Source: Haloarcula marismortui ATCC 43049 (GTDB taxonomy: Archaea > Halobacteriota > Halobacteria > Halobacteriales > Haloarculaceae). From it: a DNA stretch of 64,000 bases. This document shows, piece after piece, positions 17,642 to 27,261 of this stretch (positions are counted from its first letter, which is position 1; each line of letters opens with the position of its first letter). The notes under the pieces are model-generated. The model had not been told where the DNA came from, searched no databases, and was given only the letters and a program-made list of their open reading frames with translations. The DNA lies in contig NC_006396.1 in NCBI RefSeq assembly GCF_000011085.1, forward strand, positions 3,038,001 to 3,102,000. Reading direction: 5' to 3'. Both the position numbers and the translations under genes were made by a program.

Positions 17642-18675
17642 ACTGGACCGTCGACCGCCACGACCTGCCGCTGTCGAACCCATTCGGCATCTCGCGGGAG
17701 ACCAGTGAGACCAGCGAGACCGCCACAGTCGAACTCACCCACGAGGGAACCACCGGCATTGGAGCCGTCACGCCGTCGGCCTACTACGACGAGAGCGCCC
17801 AGTCGGTGGCTCAAACGCTGCCGTTGCTCTGTGAGACCGTCGACGGCATCGGTGACCCACACGCCCAGCAACGCATTGAGCGGGACCTCGCCGAGCAAGC
17901 GCCGGACCAGCCAGCCGCTCGGATGGCACTCTCTATCGCCGTCCACGACCTCGCCGCTCGGCAGTTAGACCTGCCGCTGTACCGCCAGTGGGGCCTCGAC
18001 CCCGACGCCGTCCCGCCAACGACCTACACGGTCGGCATCGCCTCGCCCGAGCGGATGGCCGAGAAAGCCGGGAAGGCGGCCGACAGCGGCTTCGGCCATC
18101 TGAAGGTCAAACTCGGGACTGGGGACGACCGGGCGCGGCTGGACGCGGTCCGGGACGCGGCCCCCGATGCCGAACTACGTGTCGACGCCAACGCCGCCTG
18201 GACTGCACAGGAGGCTATCGACAATGCGGACTGGCTTGCCGACGCTGGCGTCACGATGCTGGAACAGCCGGTCGAGGCCCACGATATCGACGGCCTCCGC
18301 CGCGTGACCGACGCGACCGAAATCCCCGTCGCCGCCGACGAGTCCTGCGTGACTGCGTCGGACGTGCCGCGGGTCGCTGACGCCTGTGATATTGTCAACG
18401 CCAAACTCGTCAAATGCGGCGGCCTCCGGCCCGCAACCCGACTGCTCAACGCCGCCGACGCCCACGGCCTCGACCTGATGCTCGGGTGTATGGTCGAGTC
18501 CAACGCCAGTATCGCCGCGGCGGTCCACCTCGCACCGCTTGTCGACTACGTCGACCTCGATGGTGCGCTCTTGCTGGCGGCAGACCCGTACGACGGCGTG
18601 TCGCTCGACGGCGACGTGTTCGACCTCACTGCAGTATCGGCCGGCACCGGGGTCCGGCGGATGCGAGATGCGTAG
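17638..18675 (+). CDS. dgcA: Enolase-superfamily epimerase, probable N-acetyl-D-glutamate racemase DgcA
   Basis: 345 residues. Muconate-lactonising/dipeptide-epimerase subgroup of the enolase superfamily: KVK motif (K156, K158), metal ligands D183 (RVDANAAW), E209 (LEQP) and D234 (AADES), and the opposite-face lysine in LVKCGG (K259). By sequence alone it could be called L-Ala-D/L-Glu epimerase; coupling to dgcN supports the N-acetyl-D-glutamate assignment. The pair would convert D-glutamate from peptidoglycan or the environment into L-glutamate precursors. Confidence 0.83.
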   Translation: MNWTVDRHDLPLSNPFGISRETSETSETATVELTHEGTTGIGAVTPSAYYDESAQSVAQTLPLLCETVDGIGDPHAQQRIERDLAEQAPDQPAARMALSIAVHDLAARQLDLPLYRQWGLDPDAVPPTTYTVGIASPERMAEKAGKAADSGFGHLKVKLGTGDDRARLDAVRDAAPDAELRVDANAAWTAQEAIDNADWLADAGVTMLEQPVEAHDIDGLRRVTDATEIPVAADESCVTASDVPRVADACDIVNAKLVKCGGLRPATRLLNAADAHGLDLMLGCMVESNASIAAAVHLAPLVDYVDLDGALLLAADPYDGVSLDGDVFDLTAVSAGTGVRRMRDA

Positions 18676-18719
18676 CTGCGAAGTCGCACAATAAAAAATC
18701 AGGTTCGGCCGACGACCGC

Positions 18720-19193
18720 TTACGCCGACTCGGCGGCGTCCAGCAGTTCGTCGTAGTCCGGCTCGTTGGTCGGGTCATCGGCGACCCAGCTGTAGGCGAC
18801 TTCGCCGTCGTCGTCGACGACGAACACGGCGCGGTTTGCGACGCCGAGCAGCCCGAGGTCTTCGATGTCAATTTCGAGACCGTAGTCCTGAATCGCCGAC
18901 CGGCCCATGTCGCTGAGCAGGTCGAACTCCAGCCCGTGCTCATCACGGAAGGAGTTCAGCGAGAACGCCGAGTCGGCGCTGAGGCCGAGGACCGTCGCGC
19001 CGGCGTCGTGGAAGTCACCGAGGTGCTCCTGCAGGGCGACCATCTCGTTGGAGCACGGCGGTGTGAACGCGCCCGGGAAGAAAGCCAGCACGACCGGCCC
19101 GTCGCCCAGGTGGTCGCTCAGTTCGAAGTCCTCTACCTCACCGTTCGCGATTGTCGCCGAGATGTCCGGCGCTGTGTCGCCTGTGGATACCAT
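18720..19193 (-). CDS. Peroxiredoxin, 1-Cys type (AhpC/TSA family)
   Basis: 157 residues. The peroxidatic cysteine is C47 in FFPGAFTPPCSNE; no other cysteine occurs in the protein, so it must be recycled by an external thiol (1-Cys mechanism). The thioredoxin-like fold has the usual LGLSADS and DYG elements. Start at ATG 19193 (a GTG directly upstream is less likely). It would reduce H2O2 or organic peroxides in the cytoplasm. Confidence 0.88.
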   Translation of the reverse strand: MVSTGDTAPDISATIANGEVEDFELSDHLGDGPVVLAFFPGAFTPPCSNEMVALQEHLGDFHDAGATVLGLSADSAFSLNSFRDEHGLEFDLLSDMGRSAIQDYGLEIDIEDLGLLGVANRAVFVVDDDGEVAYSWVADDPTNEPDYDELLDAAESA

Positions 19194-19278
19194 CACCCGA
19201 ATATAACGGCGTCATCCGAATAAATACCCGCCATCCGGCAGGGGACTCCCGGACTCCGCTCTACCAAGTGCCGGCCGC

Positions 19279-21222
19279 TCACAGCCACTCCTCGAAGGAA
19301 TGGTACTCACGACTTGCCGCAATGTAGTCCCGCTGCATTGACTGGATGGCTGTTGAGAGGTCGTCGCCGTCATCAAGATACTCACGGACGCGAGCGATCT
19401 TCCAGTCGCTTGGGGTCATGCCGGCATCGTAGCGGGCCTCGATAGGGCCGAGGTACTCGTCGATGCGGGCCTCCGAGATGTCCTGTTCGGCCAACCCCAG
19501 ACGAGCGTACTCAAAAACCTCGTCGTAGATGGCGTCGTGGTCGGCCGTTCGCTCGCCCTGCGCCGTCACCCACGAGAGGTCGGCCTCTAGACCATCGTCC
19601 GCAGCGTTGTAGAAACTCCGCCGGGCCTCCTGCCAGGGCAGTTCCGCAACAGGGTGGTCGGCGACGACAAGGCCGCGGATGAGGCCGACCGTCAGCGCCT
19701 GTAGCCCGATCATGTCCTTGGCGTGGGGCTGGGTCGGGAGCGGGCGATACTCGATGCGGAGCGACTTTTCAGTGCTTGCCCCGTCGACGGGGGCTCCGCC
19801 GACGACACAGCGGAGCCAGCGCCAGTAGGTCCCACGCTTGTGGTCGAACTCCCAGAAATCGTCTTCGAATTCTGTCCGGTCGTCATCGTGCAGGAATTCC
19901 CGCAGGAACGGCGCGAACAGGTCGTCGTCGACGACGCGACCGACGACATCCGTCGTGTCGTCGAGGTCTTGCGGGACTCGGACCTTTGGGTTCTCACTGG
20001 TGTTGACCGACTGTTCGAAGGCCGCGATACGGAGTTCGTGATGGGTGGTCTCACAGAGCCACTCGCCGTCGGTGTCACCGTACATCTCGGCGGGGAGGAA
20101 CGGCGAGTTCACCGATAGCGCGAGCAGTGGCCCGAGCGTCCGTATCGCGGCGTTGTAGTACTCGGGGAACGCCGCGGCGTCCGGAATCTGGAGGTGTGGC
20201 TGGATCGAGGTGGCCAGCGACTCGAACAGAATCGTCGGGAACGACCCGCTGTATCCCGGCACGTCGAAGTCGATGCTGCCGCCAGCGTGGTCCAGCGCTT
20301 CGTTGTCTAGTGCCACGTATCTGGGAGCCTGCCGCATGTTGTCCGCGAGGACGACCCCGTCGTTCATCTCGTGTGCCGAGAGATACTCTTTGCTGCCTTC
20401 CTCGGGCGGAATGGTCCACATCGCGTCAAGGACGAGTTCGCAGTTGTGCTTGCTCGCCTGCTGGCGGGCCTGTTTCGTCTGCATCTCTACTGCCGTCGTC
20501 TGGACCTCCATTCCGGTCTGGTCGAAGCTGTTCGGTTTGGTGTTGACTTCGGCGTTGTGCAGACCCAGTTCCTTGTTGGCCTCGCCCTCGAACACCACGT
20601 CGGGCAGGCGGGTCAGTTGCCCTTCCCAGTCTTCGGGGTCCATGTACGGCTCGTCGTCTTCTTCCTCGACCGACGACTCAACGGCCGACTCGGCCTCGTT
20701 TTCGGGTGTCTCAGGTTCGTCGTCGGCCAGCGGGCTGTCCGGGTCGATGTCGAGCGACGGCCCCTCCCCGGGACCAAACGCGTCGTCGGACTCGTCAGCG
20801 GCGTCGCCGGTGTCTTGATCCAGTGACTCATCTCCAGCGGGTTCCAGCGGATCGCCCTCGTCTGGCTCCAGCGACGCCCCGCCGCCGTTTGGCTCCAGTG
20901 ATGCGCCACCGCCGTTTTCGGGCTCTGCCGGCGCGTCGAGCGACCCGCTCCAGGCAGCCTCGCTCGATCCGCTCAGGTCGTCGTCGAGGTCCTCTTCGGT
21001 GGCTTCCTCGCTGTCTTCCGCATCGTCCGGTTCGGGCGGGTCCGGCTCGGCGTTGATGGCGTACAGCTCGATTTCCAGACCGACGGAGAACGCTTCGTTG
21101 TCGAATTCCCCGGCCTCGATGGCTCTTCGGAGCTGCATCGCCTGTTCGTCGACCCGCTCAGTGAACGCCGCGGCAGTCTCGTCAGCGAGCGACCGGGTCA
21201 CCAGGTCGACGATATCGTCCAT
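19279..21222 (-). CDS. GCS2-superfamily carboxylate-amine ligase with acidic insertion
   Basis: 647 residues. Resembles the glutamate-cysteine ligase type 2/YbdK fold: FSVGLEIELYAIN (about 45-57), NAEVNTKPNSFD (about 223-234), LLALSVNSPFL, a SLRIEYRPLPTQPHAKD strand and WQEARRSFYNA. About 140 residues (roughly 58-195) of Asp/Glu/Pro/Ser-rich low-complexity sequence are inserted right after the first core strand, containing a 9-residue NGGGASLEP duplication. Substrates are unknown. A shorter, more canonical family member (gshA) lies at 35-36 kb. Confidence 0.78.
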   Translation of the reverse strand: MDDIVDLVTRSLADETAAAFTERVDEQAMQLRRAIEAGEFDNEAFSVGLEIELYAINAEPDPPEPDDAEDSEEATEEDLDDDLSGSSEAAWSGSLDAPAEPENGGGASLEPNGGGASLEPDEGDPLEPAGDESLDQDTGDAADESDDAFGPGEGPSLDIDPDSPLADDEPETPENEAESAVESSVEEEDDEPYMDPEDWEGQLTRLPDVVFEGEANKELGLHNAEVNTKPNSFDQTGMEVQTTAVEMQTKQARQQASKHNCELVLDAMWTIPPEEGSKEYLSAHEMNDGVVLADNMRQAPRYVALDNEALDHAGGSIDFDVPGYSGSFPTILFESLATSIQPHLQIPDAAAFPEYYNAAIRTLGPLLALSVNSPFLPAEMYGDTDGEWLCETTHHELRIAAFEQSVNTSENPKVRVPQDLDDTTDVVGRVVDDDLFAPFLREFLHDDDRTEFEDDFWEFDHKRGTYWRWLRCVVGGAPVDGASTEKSLRIEYRPLPTQPHAKDMIGLQALTVGLIRGLVVADHPVAELPWQEARRSFYNAADDGLEADLSWVTAQGERTADHDAIYDEVFEYARLGLAEQDISEARIDEYLGPIEARYDAGMTPSDWKIARVREYLDDGDDLSTAIQSMQRDYIAASREYHSFEEWL

Positions 21223-21278
21223 GCACGGTACTGTGTGTGTTCTTCCATTATAAGTGACCCGTCGTGTCCGGCGTGACG

Positions 21279-21791
21279 TTACTCGAAGAGGTCCTCGTGG
21301 CGAGCCGCGAGGTTGGCGTAATCGCCGGAGCTGAACGCTTCGAACACTTCGTTGGGGTCGATCGTGGTCTCGGACAGCGGCGTCACTGTGGCCGGGCTCC
21401 CGCGGACAAAGGACTCCGCGGGCACCTCGTAGCCTGGTGGAACAACCGTCCCCATCGCGACGATAGAGCCCTCGCCGATGGTGGCGTCGCTGACCGTCGA
21501 ATTGAACCCAACGAGCGCCCCGTCGCGTACATGGGCGTCGTTGAGGACGGCTCCGTGGCCGACCATCACCTTCTCGCCGACGGTCGAGGCGTGGACGATG
21601 GCCCCGTCACCGATCGCCGATTCGCGGCCCACCTCGACGGGGGCCACGTCGCCGCGCAACACGACACCGGGCCAGACGTTCGCGTTCGGGCCGATGGTGA
21701 CATCACCCACCAGTGTCGCCTCGCGGCTGACGTGGGCGTATCCGTGGATATCTGGCGTGGCTCCTTCGAAGGCGTACTCTCGGCTGTCCAT
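21279..21791 (-). CDS. Gamma-carbonic-anhydrase-like left-handed beta-helix protein
   Basis: 170 residues of hexapeptide repeats. Family landmarks: LRGDV (R46, D48), DGAIVH (H67) and VGHGAVLN (H79). Of the three metal-binding histidines of gamma-CA, the third position is Asn (N84) and the usual Gln of the IQDG motif is Gly. Carbonic anhydrase activity is therefore doubtful; the related PaaY/YrdA-type proteins have other or unknown roles. Start at 21791 (MDSREYAFEG). Single gene on the minus strand next to uspA. Confidence 0.8.
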   Translation of the reverse strand: MDSREYAFEGATPDIHGYAHVSREATLVGDVTIGPNANVWPGVVLRGDVAPVEVGRESAIGDGAIVHASTVGEKVMVGHGAVLNDAHVRDGALVGFNSTVSDATIGEGSIVAMGTVVPPGYEVPAESFVRGSPATVTPLSETTIDPNEVFEAFSSGDYANLAARHEDLFE

Positions 21792-21902
21792 ACTGCCACC
21801 ATCGTGTCGGCGGCTCGAAAAGATACCGGTCAGAACGGGGTGCTACCGGTAGTATAGCTGCTATCGAGCACGTCCGTCCCGCAACCGCCAGCGACACCTG
21901 GG

Positions 21903-22334
21903 CTATTCGATGTGGACGACGAGAACGGGGACGGGCGCGCTCTGGACGACCCGTTCGGTGACACTCCCGAGATTGGCGACCCGGTCTCGTCCGGTTCGGC
22001 CGTGGGTCCCCATCACGATGACATCAATGTCTTCCTCCTCGGCGTAGTCGGTGATTGTCTTGTGGGGAATCCCTTCTGCCATGGTCGTGACGACTTCGAC
22101 GCCGGCTTCCTCGCCGCCGACCACGATGTCGTCAAGCGCGACATCTCCCTCTTCCTCCAGCGACTGACGCACCTCGTCTTGATTGGCCTTGTCGGCCGCG
22201 ACGTAGAGTCGCCTGTCCACGACGTACAGTCCATGGAGAGTCGCGTCGTTGTCACGCGCGATCGAGGTGGCGTGTGCGAGCGTCTCTGTCGTTCCCGAAC
22301 TGCCGTCTGTGGCCACGAGCACCGAATCGTACAT
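21903..22334 (-). CDS. Universal stress protein, UspA family
   Basis: 143 residues, single UspA domain. The N-terminal strand LVATDGSSGT and the C-terminal ATP-binding motif GTHGRTGRDRVANLGSVTE (G-2X-G-9X-G-S/T type) indicate an ATP-binding Usp. General stress role; it is the first of three UspA genes in this window. Confidence 0.9.
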   Translation of the reverse strand: MYDSVLVATDGSSGTTETLAHATSIARDNDATLHGLYVVDRRLYVAADKANQDEVRQSLEEEGDVALDDIVVGGEEAGVEVVTTMAEGIPHKTITDYAEEEDIDVIVMGTHGRTGRDRVANLGSVTERVVQSAPVPVLVVHIE

Positions 22335-22515
22335 ATCCGGCTTCTCATGCGAACCGTGCCCACATAGTACTCCCTATCACGCTGACACGGCCCGTGGCTG
22401 TCCAACCGACGGTGTAACCGTCGATTCAGTTTCCGTCGTTCAGTGTATAACTGTTCTAACCATTATTTGTCAACAGGAATACTTTTGCCAGTCCCTGCGC
22501 ATTAATTTCTATACG

Positions 22516-23082
22516 ATGCAGGGGAGCACGCAGCCAGATGATACACGGGCAGAACTGTACGTTCGTTCACTGCTGCCCGACGGGCACACGCAGCAACAGG
22601 CTGCGGTTATCGACCGAATTAAGGGGTTGTCGGACACTGATGTTTTGTCGGACTTTAGCGTTCAGGTCATTGGTCGGCAGATACCGTCCACACCAGCGGA
22701 GGCACGGACCGAACTGGGACTCTTCGCACTCAACCGGGTGAGCGTCTTTCAGGAATGGGCAAAACGCAACAAATGTTCACTCGAACCTGCGTTTCAGGTC
22801 CGGTCGGTTGACTCTGAGATGTCGGGGGAGCAGTACCGGGCGATCGTGTTCCCGGTCCAACTATTAGCCGAGTACACCGGGTCGGAACTCAGGTGCGTGA
22901 CGCCGCATACGGCCGACGGGGAGACTGTCACTGTCATGGACCGGCTTACCATGCTTGAAGGCGAGGAAGAACTGGCGCTCTCATCGTTGGAGCGGGCAAG
23001 CGCAGCACGGCCACCGGCCCAGTCTGACCTGCCGGCGGCCGACACTGTCGATGAGGATTCGGACCCGCCGTTGCCAGAGTAA
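22516..23082 (+). CDS. Conserved haloarchaeal protein, HTH-like, unknown function
   Basis: 188 residues. The pattern [12 protein letters not shown]...[18 protein letters not shown]...[20 protein letters not shown]...[10 protein letters not shown]...VTPHTADG belongs to a family seen in many Halobacteria and often labelled HTH domain protein. An acidic, Pro/Ala-rich tail follows from about residue 160. The start at 22516 lies just downstream of AT-rich ATTAATTTCTATA. It ends 58 bp before thrS, but thrS has its own TATA box. Confidence 0.7.
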   Translation: MQGSTQPDDTRAELYVRSLLPDGHTQQQAAVIDRIKGLSDTDVLSDFSVQVIGRQIPSTPAEARTELGLFALNRVSVFQEWAKRNKCSLEPAFQVRSVDSEMSGEQYRAIVFPVQLLAEYTGSELRCVTPHTADGETVTVMDRLTMLEGEEELALSSLERASAARPPAQSDLPAADTVDEDSDPPLPE

Positions 23083-23140
23083 CACCAGCGTCGCCCGCGT
23101 CTCAATACACTTATCCCCGGCCGCCGTCGTATCCTCGGAT

Positions 23141-25069
23141 ATGAGTACGGTCACGGTCACGCTGCCCGACGGGACCCCACTAGAGGTCGAACGCGGCAGC
23201 ACGGTCGAGGATGTCGCCTACGAAATCGGGCCAGGGCTGGGTGACGACACGGTCGCCGGCGTTGTCGACGGCGAACTTGTCGACAAACACGCGCCGTTGA
23301 CAGCGGACGTCGAACTCGAAATCGTCACCGAGAGCAGTGACGAGTATCTCGATGTGCTTCGTCACTCCGCTGCCCACGTCTTCGCACAGGCCCTGCAGCG
23401 CCTCTACTCCGACGCGAAGCTCACAATCGGGCCGTGGACCGACAACGGGTTCTACTACGACATCACCGGCGTCGACATCGACGAGGACGACCTCGAAGCC
23501 ATCGAGGCCGAAGCCGAGGAGATCATCGAGGAGGACCTCGACATCGAACGCGAACTTGTCGACCGCGACGACGCCTTCGAGCGCTACGAGGACAATCAGT
23601 TCAAACAGGATATCCTCGAAACTGAGGCCGCGGACGACGAGGAGGTCTCTTTCTACACCCAGGGCGAGTTCGAGGACCTCTGTCAGGGCCCCCACGTCGA
23701 ATCGACCGGCGAAATCGGCGGCTTCGCGCTGCTTGAAATCTCGGCGGCCTTCTGGCGCGGCGAGGAAGAGAACGAGACGCTGACTCGTGTGTACGGAACC
23801 GCCTTCCCGACGGAGGACGCGCTCGATGAGTTCCTCGAACAGCGCCGCAAGGCCGAGGAGCGCGACCACCGCAAGATCGGCCAGGAGATGGACCTGTTCT
23901 CCATCGACGAGACGACCGGGCCGGGCCTGCCGCTGTACGAACCCAACGGCAAGAAGATCCTCAACGAACTCTCGGACTATGTTGCCGGCCTCAACCGTGA
24001 CGCCGGCTACGACGAGGTCGAGACGCCCCACGTCTTCCGCACCGAACTCTGGAAGAAGTCGGGCCACTACGAGAACTACGTTGACGACATGTTCCTGCTC
24101 GATGTCAACGACGAGGAGTACGGCCTGAAGCCGATGAACTGTCCCGGCCACGCCACCATCTTCGAGCAGAATTCCTGGAGCTACCGGGACCTGCCGGTGC
24201 GGTACTTCGAGGACGGGAAGGTGTACCGCAAAGAGCAGCGCGGCGAACTCTCCGGGCTCTCCCGGACCTGGGCCTTCACCATCGACGACGGCCACCTGTT
24301 CGTCCGCCCGGACCAGATTGAGGAGGAAGTGCTGGCGACGGTCGACATCATCCTCGATACGCTTGACACCTTCAATCTCGACTACACCGTCCAGTTCGCC
24401 ACCCGGCCCGAGAAGTCCGTCGGCGGCGACGAGATCTGGGAGAAAGCCGAGTCCCAGCTTGAATCTGTCCTTGAGGAGCAGGACATCGACTACGTCGTTG
24501 AGGAGGGCGACGGTGCCTTCTACGGCCCGAAGATCGACTTTGCCTTCGAGGACGCGCTCGGTCGCCACTGGGACGGCCCGACCGTCCAACTGGACTTCAA
24601 TATGCCCGAGCGGTTCGACCTCTCCTACACCGGTGAGGACAACGAGGAGCACCGCCCGGTGATGATCCACCGCGCGCTGTATGGCTCCTACGAGCGGTTC
24701 TTCATGGTGCTGACCGAGCACTACAACGGGAAGTTCCCGCCGTGGCTCGCCCCCGAACAGATCCGTCTGCTGCCAGTCAGCGACGACAACATCACCTACT
24801 GCGAGGAGATTCAGGATGAACTCGATGACTTCCGGGTCACTATCGAGGACCGTTCCTGGACTGTCGGCAAGAAGATTCAGCAGGCCCACGACGACCGCGT
24901 TCCCTACATGTGTGTCATCGGCGACAACGAGGAGGAAGCGGGGACCATCTCGGTTCGTGACCGCAAGGAACGTGAAGAGAAAGACATCGACATCGCCGAG
25001 TTCCGCGACCACCTCGAAACTGAGGTCGAGCAGCAACGAACCGCTGTGACGTTCCTCGCCGGCCGATAG
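23141..25069 (+). CDS. thrS: Threonyl-tRNA synthetase
   Basis: 642 residues. Domain order: TGS (1-65), second additional domain with [11 protein letters not shown] (about 70, bacterial-type editing site), class II catalytic core with KPMNCPGH (Zn cysteine, about 330), motif 2 [15 protein letters not shown], and an anticodon-binding domain to the end. Many archaea have a different, D-aminoacyl-hydrolase-like editing domain; this one is of the bacterial/eukaryotic type. Start at ATG 23141; a TATA-like CACTTATCC lies about 30 bp upstream. Confidence 0.96.
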   Translation: MSTVTVTLPDGTPLEVERGSTVEDVAYEIGPGLGDDTVAGVVDGELVDKHAPLTADVELEIVTESSDEYLDVLRHSAAHVFAQALQRLYSDAKLTIGPWTDNGFYYDITGVDIDEDDLEAIEAEAEEIIEEDLDIERELVDRDDAFERYEDNQFKQDILETEAADDEEVSFYTQGEFEDLCQGPHVESTGEIGGFALLEISAAFWRGEEENETLTRVYGTAFPTEDALDEFLEQRRKAEERDHRKIGQEMDLFSIDETTGPGLPLYEPNGKKILNELSDYVAGLNRDAGYDEVETPHVFRTELWKKSGHYENYVDDMFLLDVNDEEYGLKPMNCPGHATIFEQNSWSYRDLPVRYFEDGKVYRKEQRGELSGLSRTWAFTIDDGHLFVRPDQIEEEVLATVDIILDTLDTFNLDYTVQFATRPEKSVGGDEIWEKAESQLESVLEEQDIDYVVEEGDGAFYGPKIDFAFEDALGRHWDGPTVQLDFNMPERFDLSYTGEDNEEHRPVMIHRALYGSYERFFMVLTEHYNGKFPPWLAPEQIRLLPVSDDNITYCEEIQDELDDFRVTIEDRSWTVGKKIQQAHDDRVPYMCVIGDNEEEAGTISVRDRKEREEKDIDIAEFRDHLETEVEQQRTAVTFLAGR

Positions 25070-25163
25070 CCGCTGTTCGCTCGGCTACTCCTTGCTGTCG
25101 ATGTACTGACTCCCGGAATAGCTCGGGCGCGTTCTTTTAACCCCGGCGGGCGAGCCGGCCTGT

Positions 25164-26204
25164 ATGACCACTGACAGCGGTGAGTCGAGTGACACCATGC
25201 GGGGGCGCGCCGCGGGGGACACGCGACTCCTCTGGTTCCTCCTTGATGCGGACCGCTGGCTCGTTACCGCCCTCCTCTCCGGTGTCCTGCTCTGTGGGAT
25301 TCTCGTCGTCGGGCTCTTGCATCCGAAACCAGCCATGACGTTGCTGACTCGCGGTGACCCGGTCGAAACGCTGTTTCAGGCGCTGATTACGGGGACCATA
25401 ACCGCAGTAACACTGGTCCTGACACTGAACCAGCTCGTCCTCTCACAGGAACTCGGTGCGGTGGGTGATCAGCGCGAACGGATGAACGGGTCGATGCAGT
25501 TCCGCGCCGACGTTGCTGACGCCGTCGACACGCCAGTCAGTCCGGCAGAGCCCTCGGCGTTCCTCCGGTCGCTGGTTCGCGGGACCACCGAACGGGCCGA
25601 GAACACCCAGAACGCTGTCGACGAGACGGCACTCGATGACGACCTGACGGCGTTGCTGTCGAACTATCTGGAGGATGTGCGAACAAACGCCGACAGCGTT
25701 ACCGACCAGCTTGAGGGCGGGACCTTCGGCGAGTTCGATGTCGTCAAGGCCGCGCTGAACTACAACTACTCCTGGAAGCTGTATGCCGGTCGACGTATCC
25801 GTGAAGCGTACGCCGACGAACTCACTGACGAGATCGACGACTCGCTTGCGGAACTCGTCGAGACGCTCGAACTGTTCGGCCCGGCCCGGGAACACTTCAA
25901 GACGCTGTATTTCCAGTGGGAACTGTCCGACCTCTCCCGGACACTGCTCTACGTCGCCATCCCGGCGCTTACCGTCGCAATCACCTCGTTGTTGTTCCTC
26001 GATGTGCAGGATTTCGTCGGCGTCACAGCCGGCGTCCCCGACGCGTTGTGGCTCCTCGCCGTGACGACGACAGCATCCCTGCTTCCGTTCACAGTCCTGA
26101 TATCGTACATCCTCCGTATTGTCACGATAACCAAACGAACGCTCGCAATCGGCCCGTTCATTCTCCGCGAGACGAACCGGAGTGTCGACGTCGACTGGGA
26201 GTGA
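25164..26204 (+). CDS. Conserved haloarchaeal membrane protein
   Basis: 346 residues. Two membrane segments at about 35-55 and 72-95 are separated from two more near the C-terminus (about 255-275 and 290-315) by a long helical, charged cytoplasmic stretch. The sequence TVLTLNQLVLSQELGAVGDQRERM is typical of this family, which I know only as haloarchaeal membrane proteins of unknown function. A bestrophin-like or sensor topology is possible but not demonstrated. Confidence 0.75.
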   Translation: MTTDSGESSDTMRGRAAGDTRLLWFLLDADRWLVTALLSGVLLCGILVVGLLHPKPAMTLLTRGDPVETLFQALITGTITAVTLVLTLNQLVLSQELGAVGDQRERMNGSMQFRADVADAVDTPVSPAEPSAFLRSLVRGTTERAENTQNAVDETALDDDLTALLSNYLEDVRTNADSVTDQLEGGTFGEFDVVKAALNYNYSWKLYAGRRIREAYADELTDEIDDSLAELVETLELFGPAREHFKTLYFQWELSDLSRTLLYVAIPALTVAITSLLFLDVQDFVGVTAGVPDALWLLAVTTTASLLPFTVLISYILRIVTITKRTLAIGPFILRETNRSVDVDWE

Positions 26205-26253
26205 CGCCGGCACATCACCACGGTATAAGTGCCGGTCTGGACTCGCTATGATT

Positions 26254-27156
26254 ATGCAGATTGGTTCGCGTCGGTGTATCCTCAACCCCGTCAGCGGCGA
26301 CGGCGAGCACGCCGACTACGTTCCGCGGCTGATGGAGGCACGCGGGTTCGAGGTGTACGAAACTCAGGCGGCGGGCGACGCGGTCGAACTCGGCCGCGAG
26401 GCCGGGCGGGCTGAGGCCTCTGAGGTCGCCGTCTGTGGCGGCGACGGGACGGTGAACGAGGTTGTCCGCGGACTCAACGACGCCGGCCACCTCGACTCGG
26501 TGACGCTGAGCGTCATCCCGGCCGGGACGGCGAACCTTCTGGCCGGGAACATCGGCGTCACAGACATCCAACACGGTGTCGAAATCGCCGATATCGGAGC
26601 GACGCGACCGGTCGACGTGGGCGTCGCCGACGAGGAGCCGTTTCTCGTCTCCTGTATCGCCGGCCTCCCCGCCGACGCCAGCGTTTCGACTCCGGGCGAC
26701 CTCAAAGAGCGGTTCGGCACGCTGGCGTTTCTGCTCACCGGCGCACAGGAGGCGCTTCGTTTCGACGGGCTCGATATCACCATCGCGGCTGTCGGGGAGG
26801 ATGGACCGTTCACCTGGTCCGGCGAGGCCACCTGCCTGCTGGTGGGCAACGCCCGCAAGTTCGTCGCCGAAGGTGGGCAAGCAAACATGGAAGACGGCCT
26901 GCTCGACGTGGCTATCGTTGAACAGATGCCAACAGGGAACCTCGTCGCGGAGGCCATCGGCCAGCGACTACTGGCGCTCGATACCGACGGCGTGACCCAC
27001 GTTCGAGCGGACGAGATTACCATCGCCGGGCACGGCAAGGAACTCACGTTCAGTCGCGACGGCGAACTCAGCACGCACGAGACGCTGTCGCTGTCGGTGC
27101 GTGAGACCACACTGACGCTGCGAGTCGGGCCGGGCTACGAGCCGGACCCAGTGTGA
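26254..27156 (+). CDS. Diacylglycerol/sphingosine-type lipid kinase
   Basis: 300 residues. DAGK_cat domain: ILNPVSGDGEHADYV (about 9) and the catalytic GGDGTVNEVVRGL (about 61-73) with the downstream SVIPAGTANLLAGN signature, followed by the beta-sandwich C-terminal domain. It would phosphorylate a lipid hydroxyl, probably in archaeal lipid metabolism; the substrate is unproven. GGTATAAG at 26223-26230 places transcription start at about 26252, favouring the ATG at 26254; an in-frame ATG at 26248 is also possible. Confidence 0.82.
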   Translation: MQIGSRRCILNPVSGDGEHADYVPRLMEARGFEVYETQAAGDAVELGREAGRAEASEVAVCGGDGTVNEVVRGLNDAGHLDSVTLSVIPAGTANLLAGNIGVTDIQHGVEIADIGATRPVDVGVADEEPFLVSCIAGLPADASVSTPGDLKERFGTLAFLLTGAQEALRFDGLDITIAAVGEDGPFTWSGEATCLLVGNARKFVAEGGQANMEDGLLDVAIVEQMPTGNLVAEAIGQRLLALDTDGVTHVRADEITIAGHGKELTFSRDGELSTHETLSLSVRETTLTLRVGPGYEPDPV

Positions 27157-27232
27157 CGAGACGGCGCGACCGACGGGCAGTGGTGAGTGAGCCGCGTCCG
27201 CTTGCGAAATTCCCTGACAGCGCCCCGGATGT

Positions 27233-27239
27233 TTTTATC
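27233..27239 (+). promoter_or_regulatory. TATA box of the SLC13-type transporter gene
   Basis: TTTTATC about 27 bp upstream of ATG 27262, predicting a leaderless transcript. Confidence 0.5.
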
Positions 27240-27261
27240 GCCGTCCGTCGAGGGAACTGGT

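Noticed and set aside
23180..25036. A 618-codon minus-strand frame opposite thrS
   Set aside because: The thrS frame is unquestionable; the antisense frame arises from biased third-position GC content.
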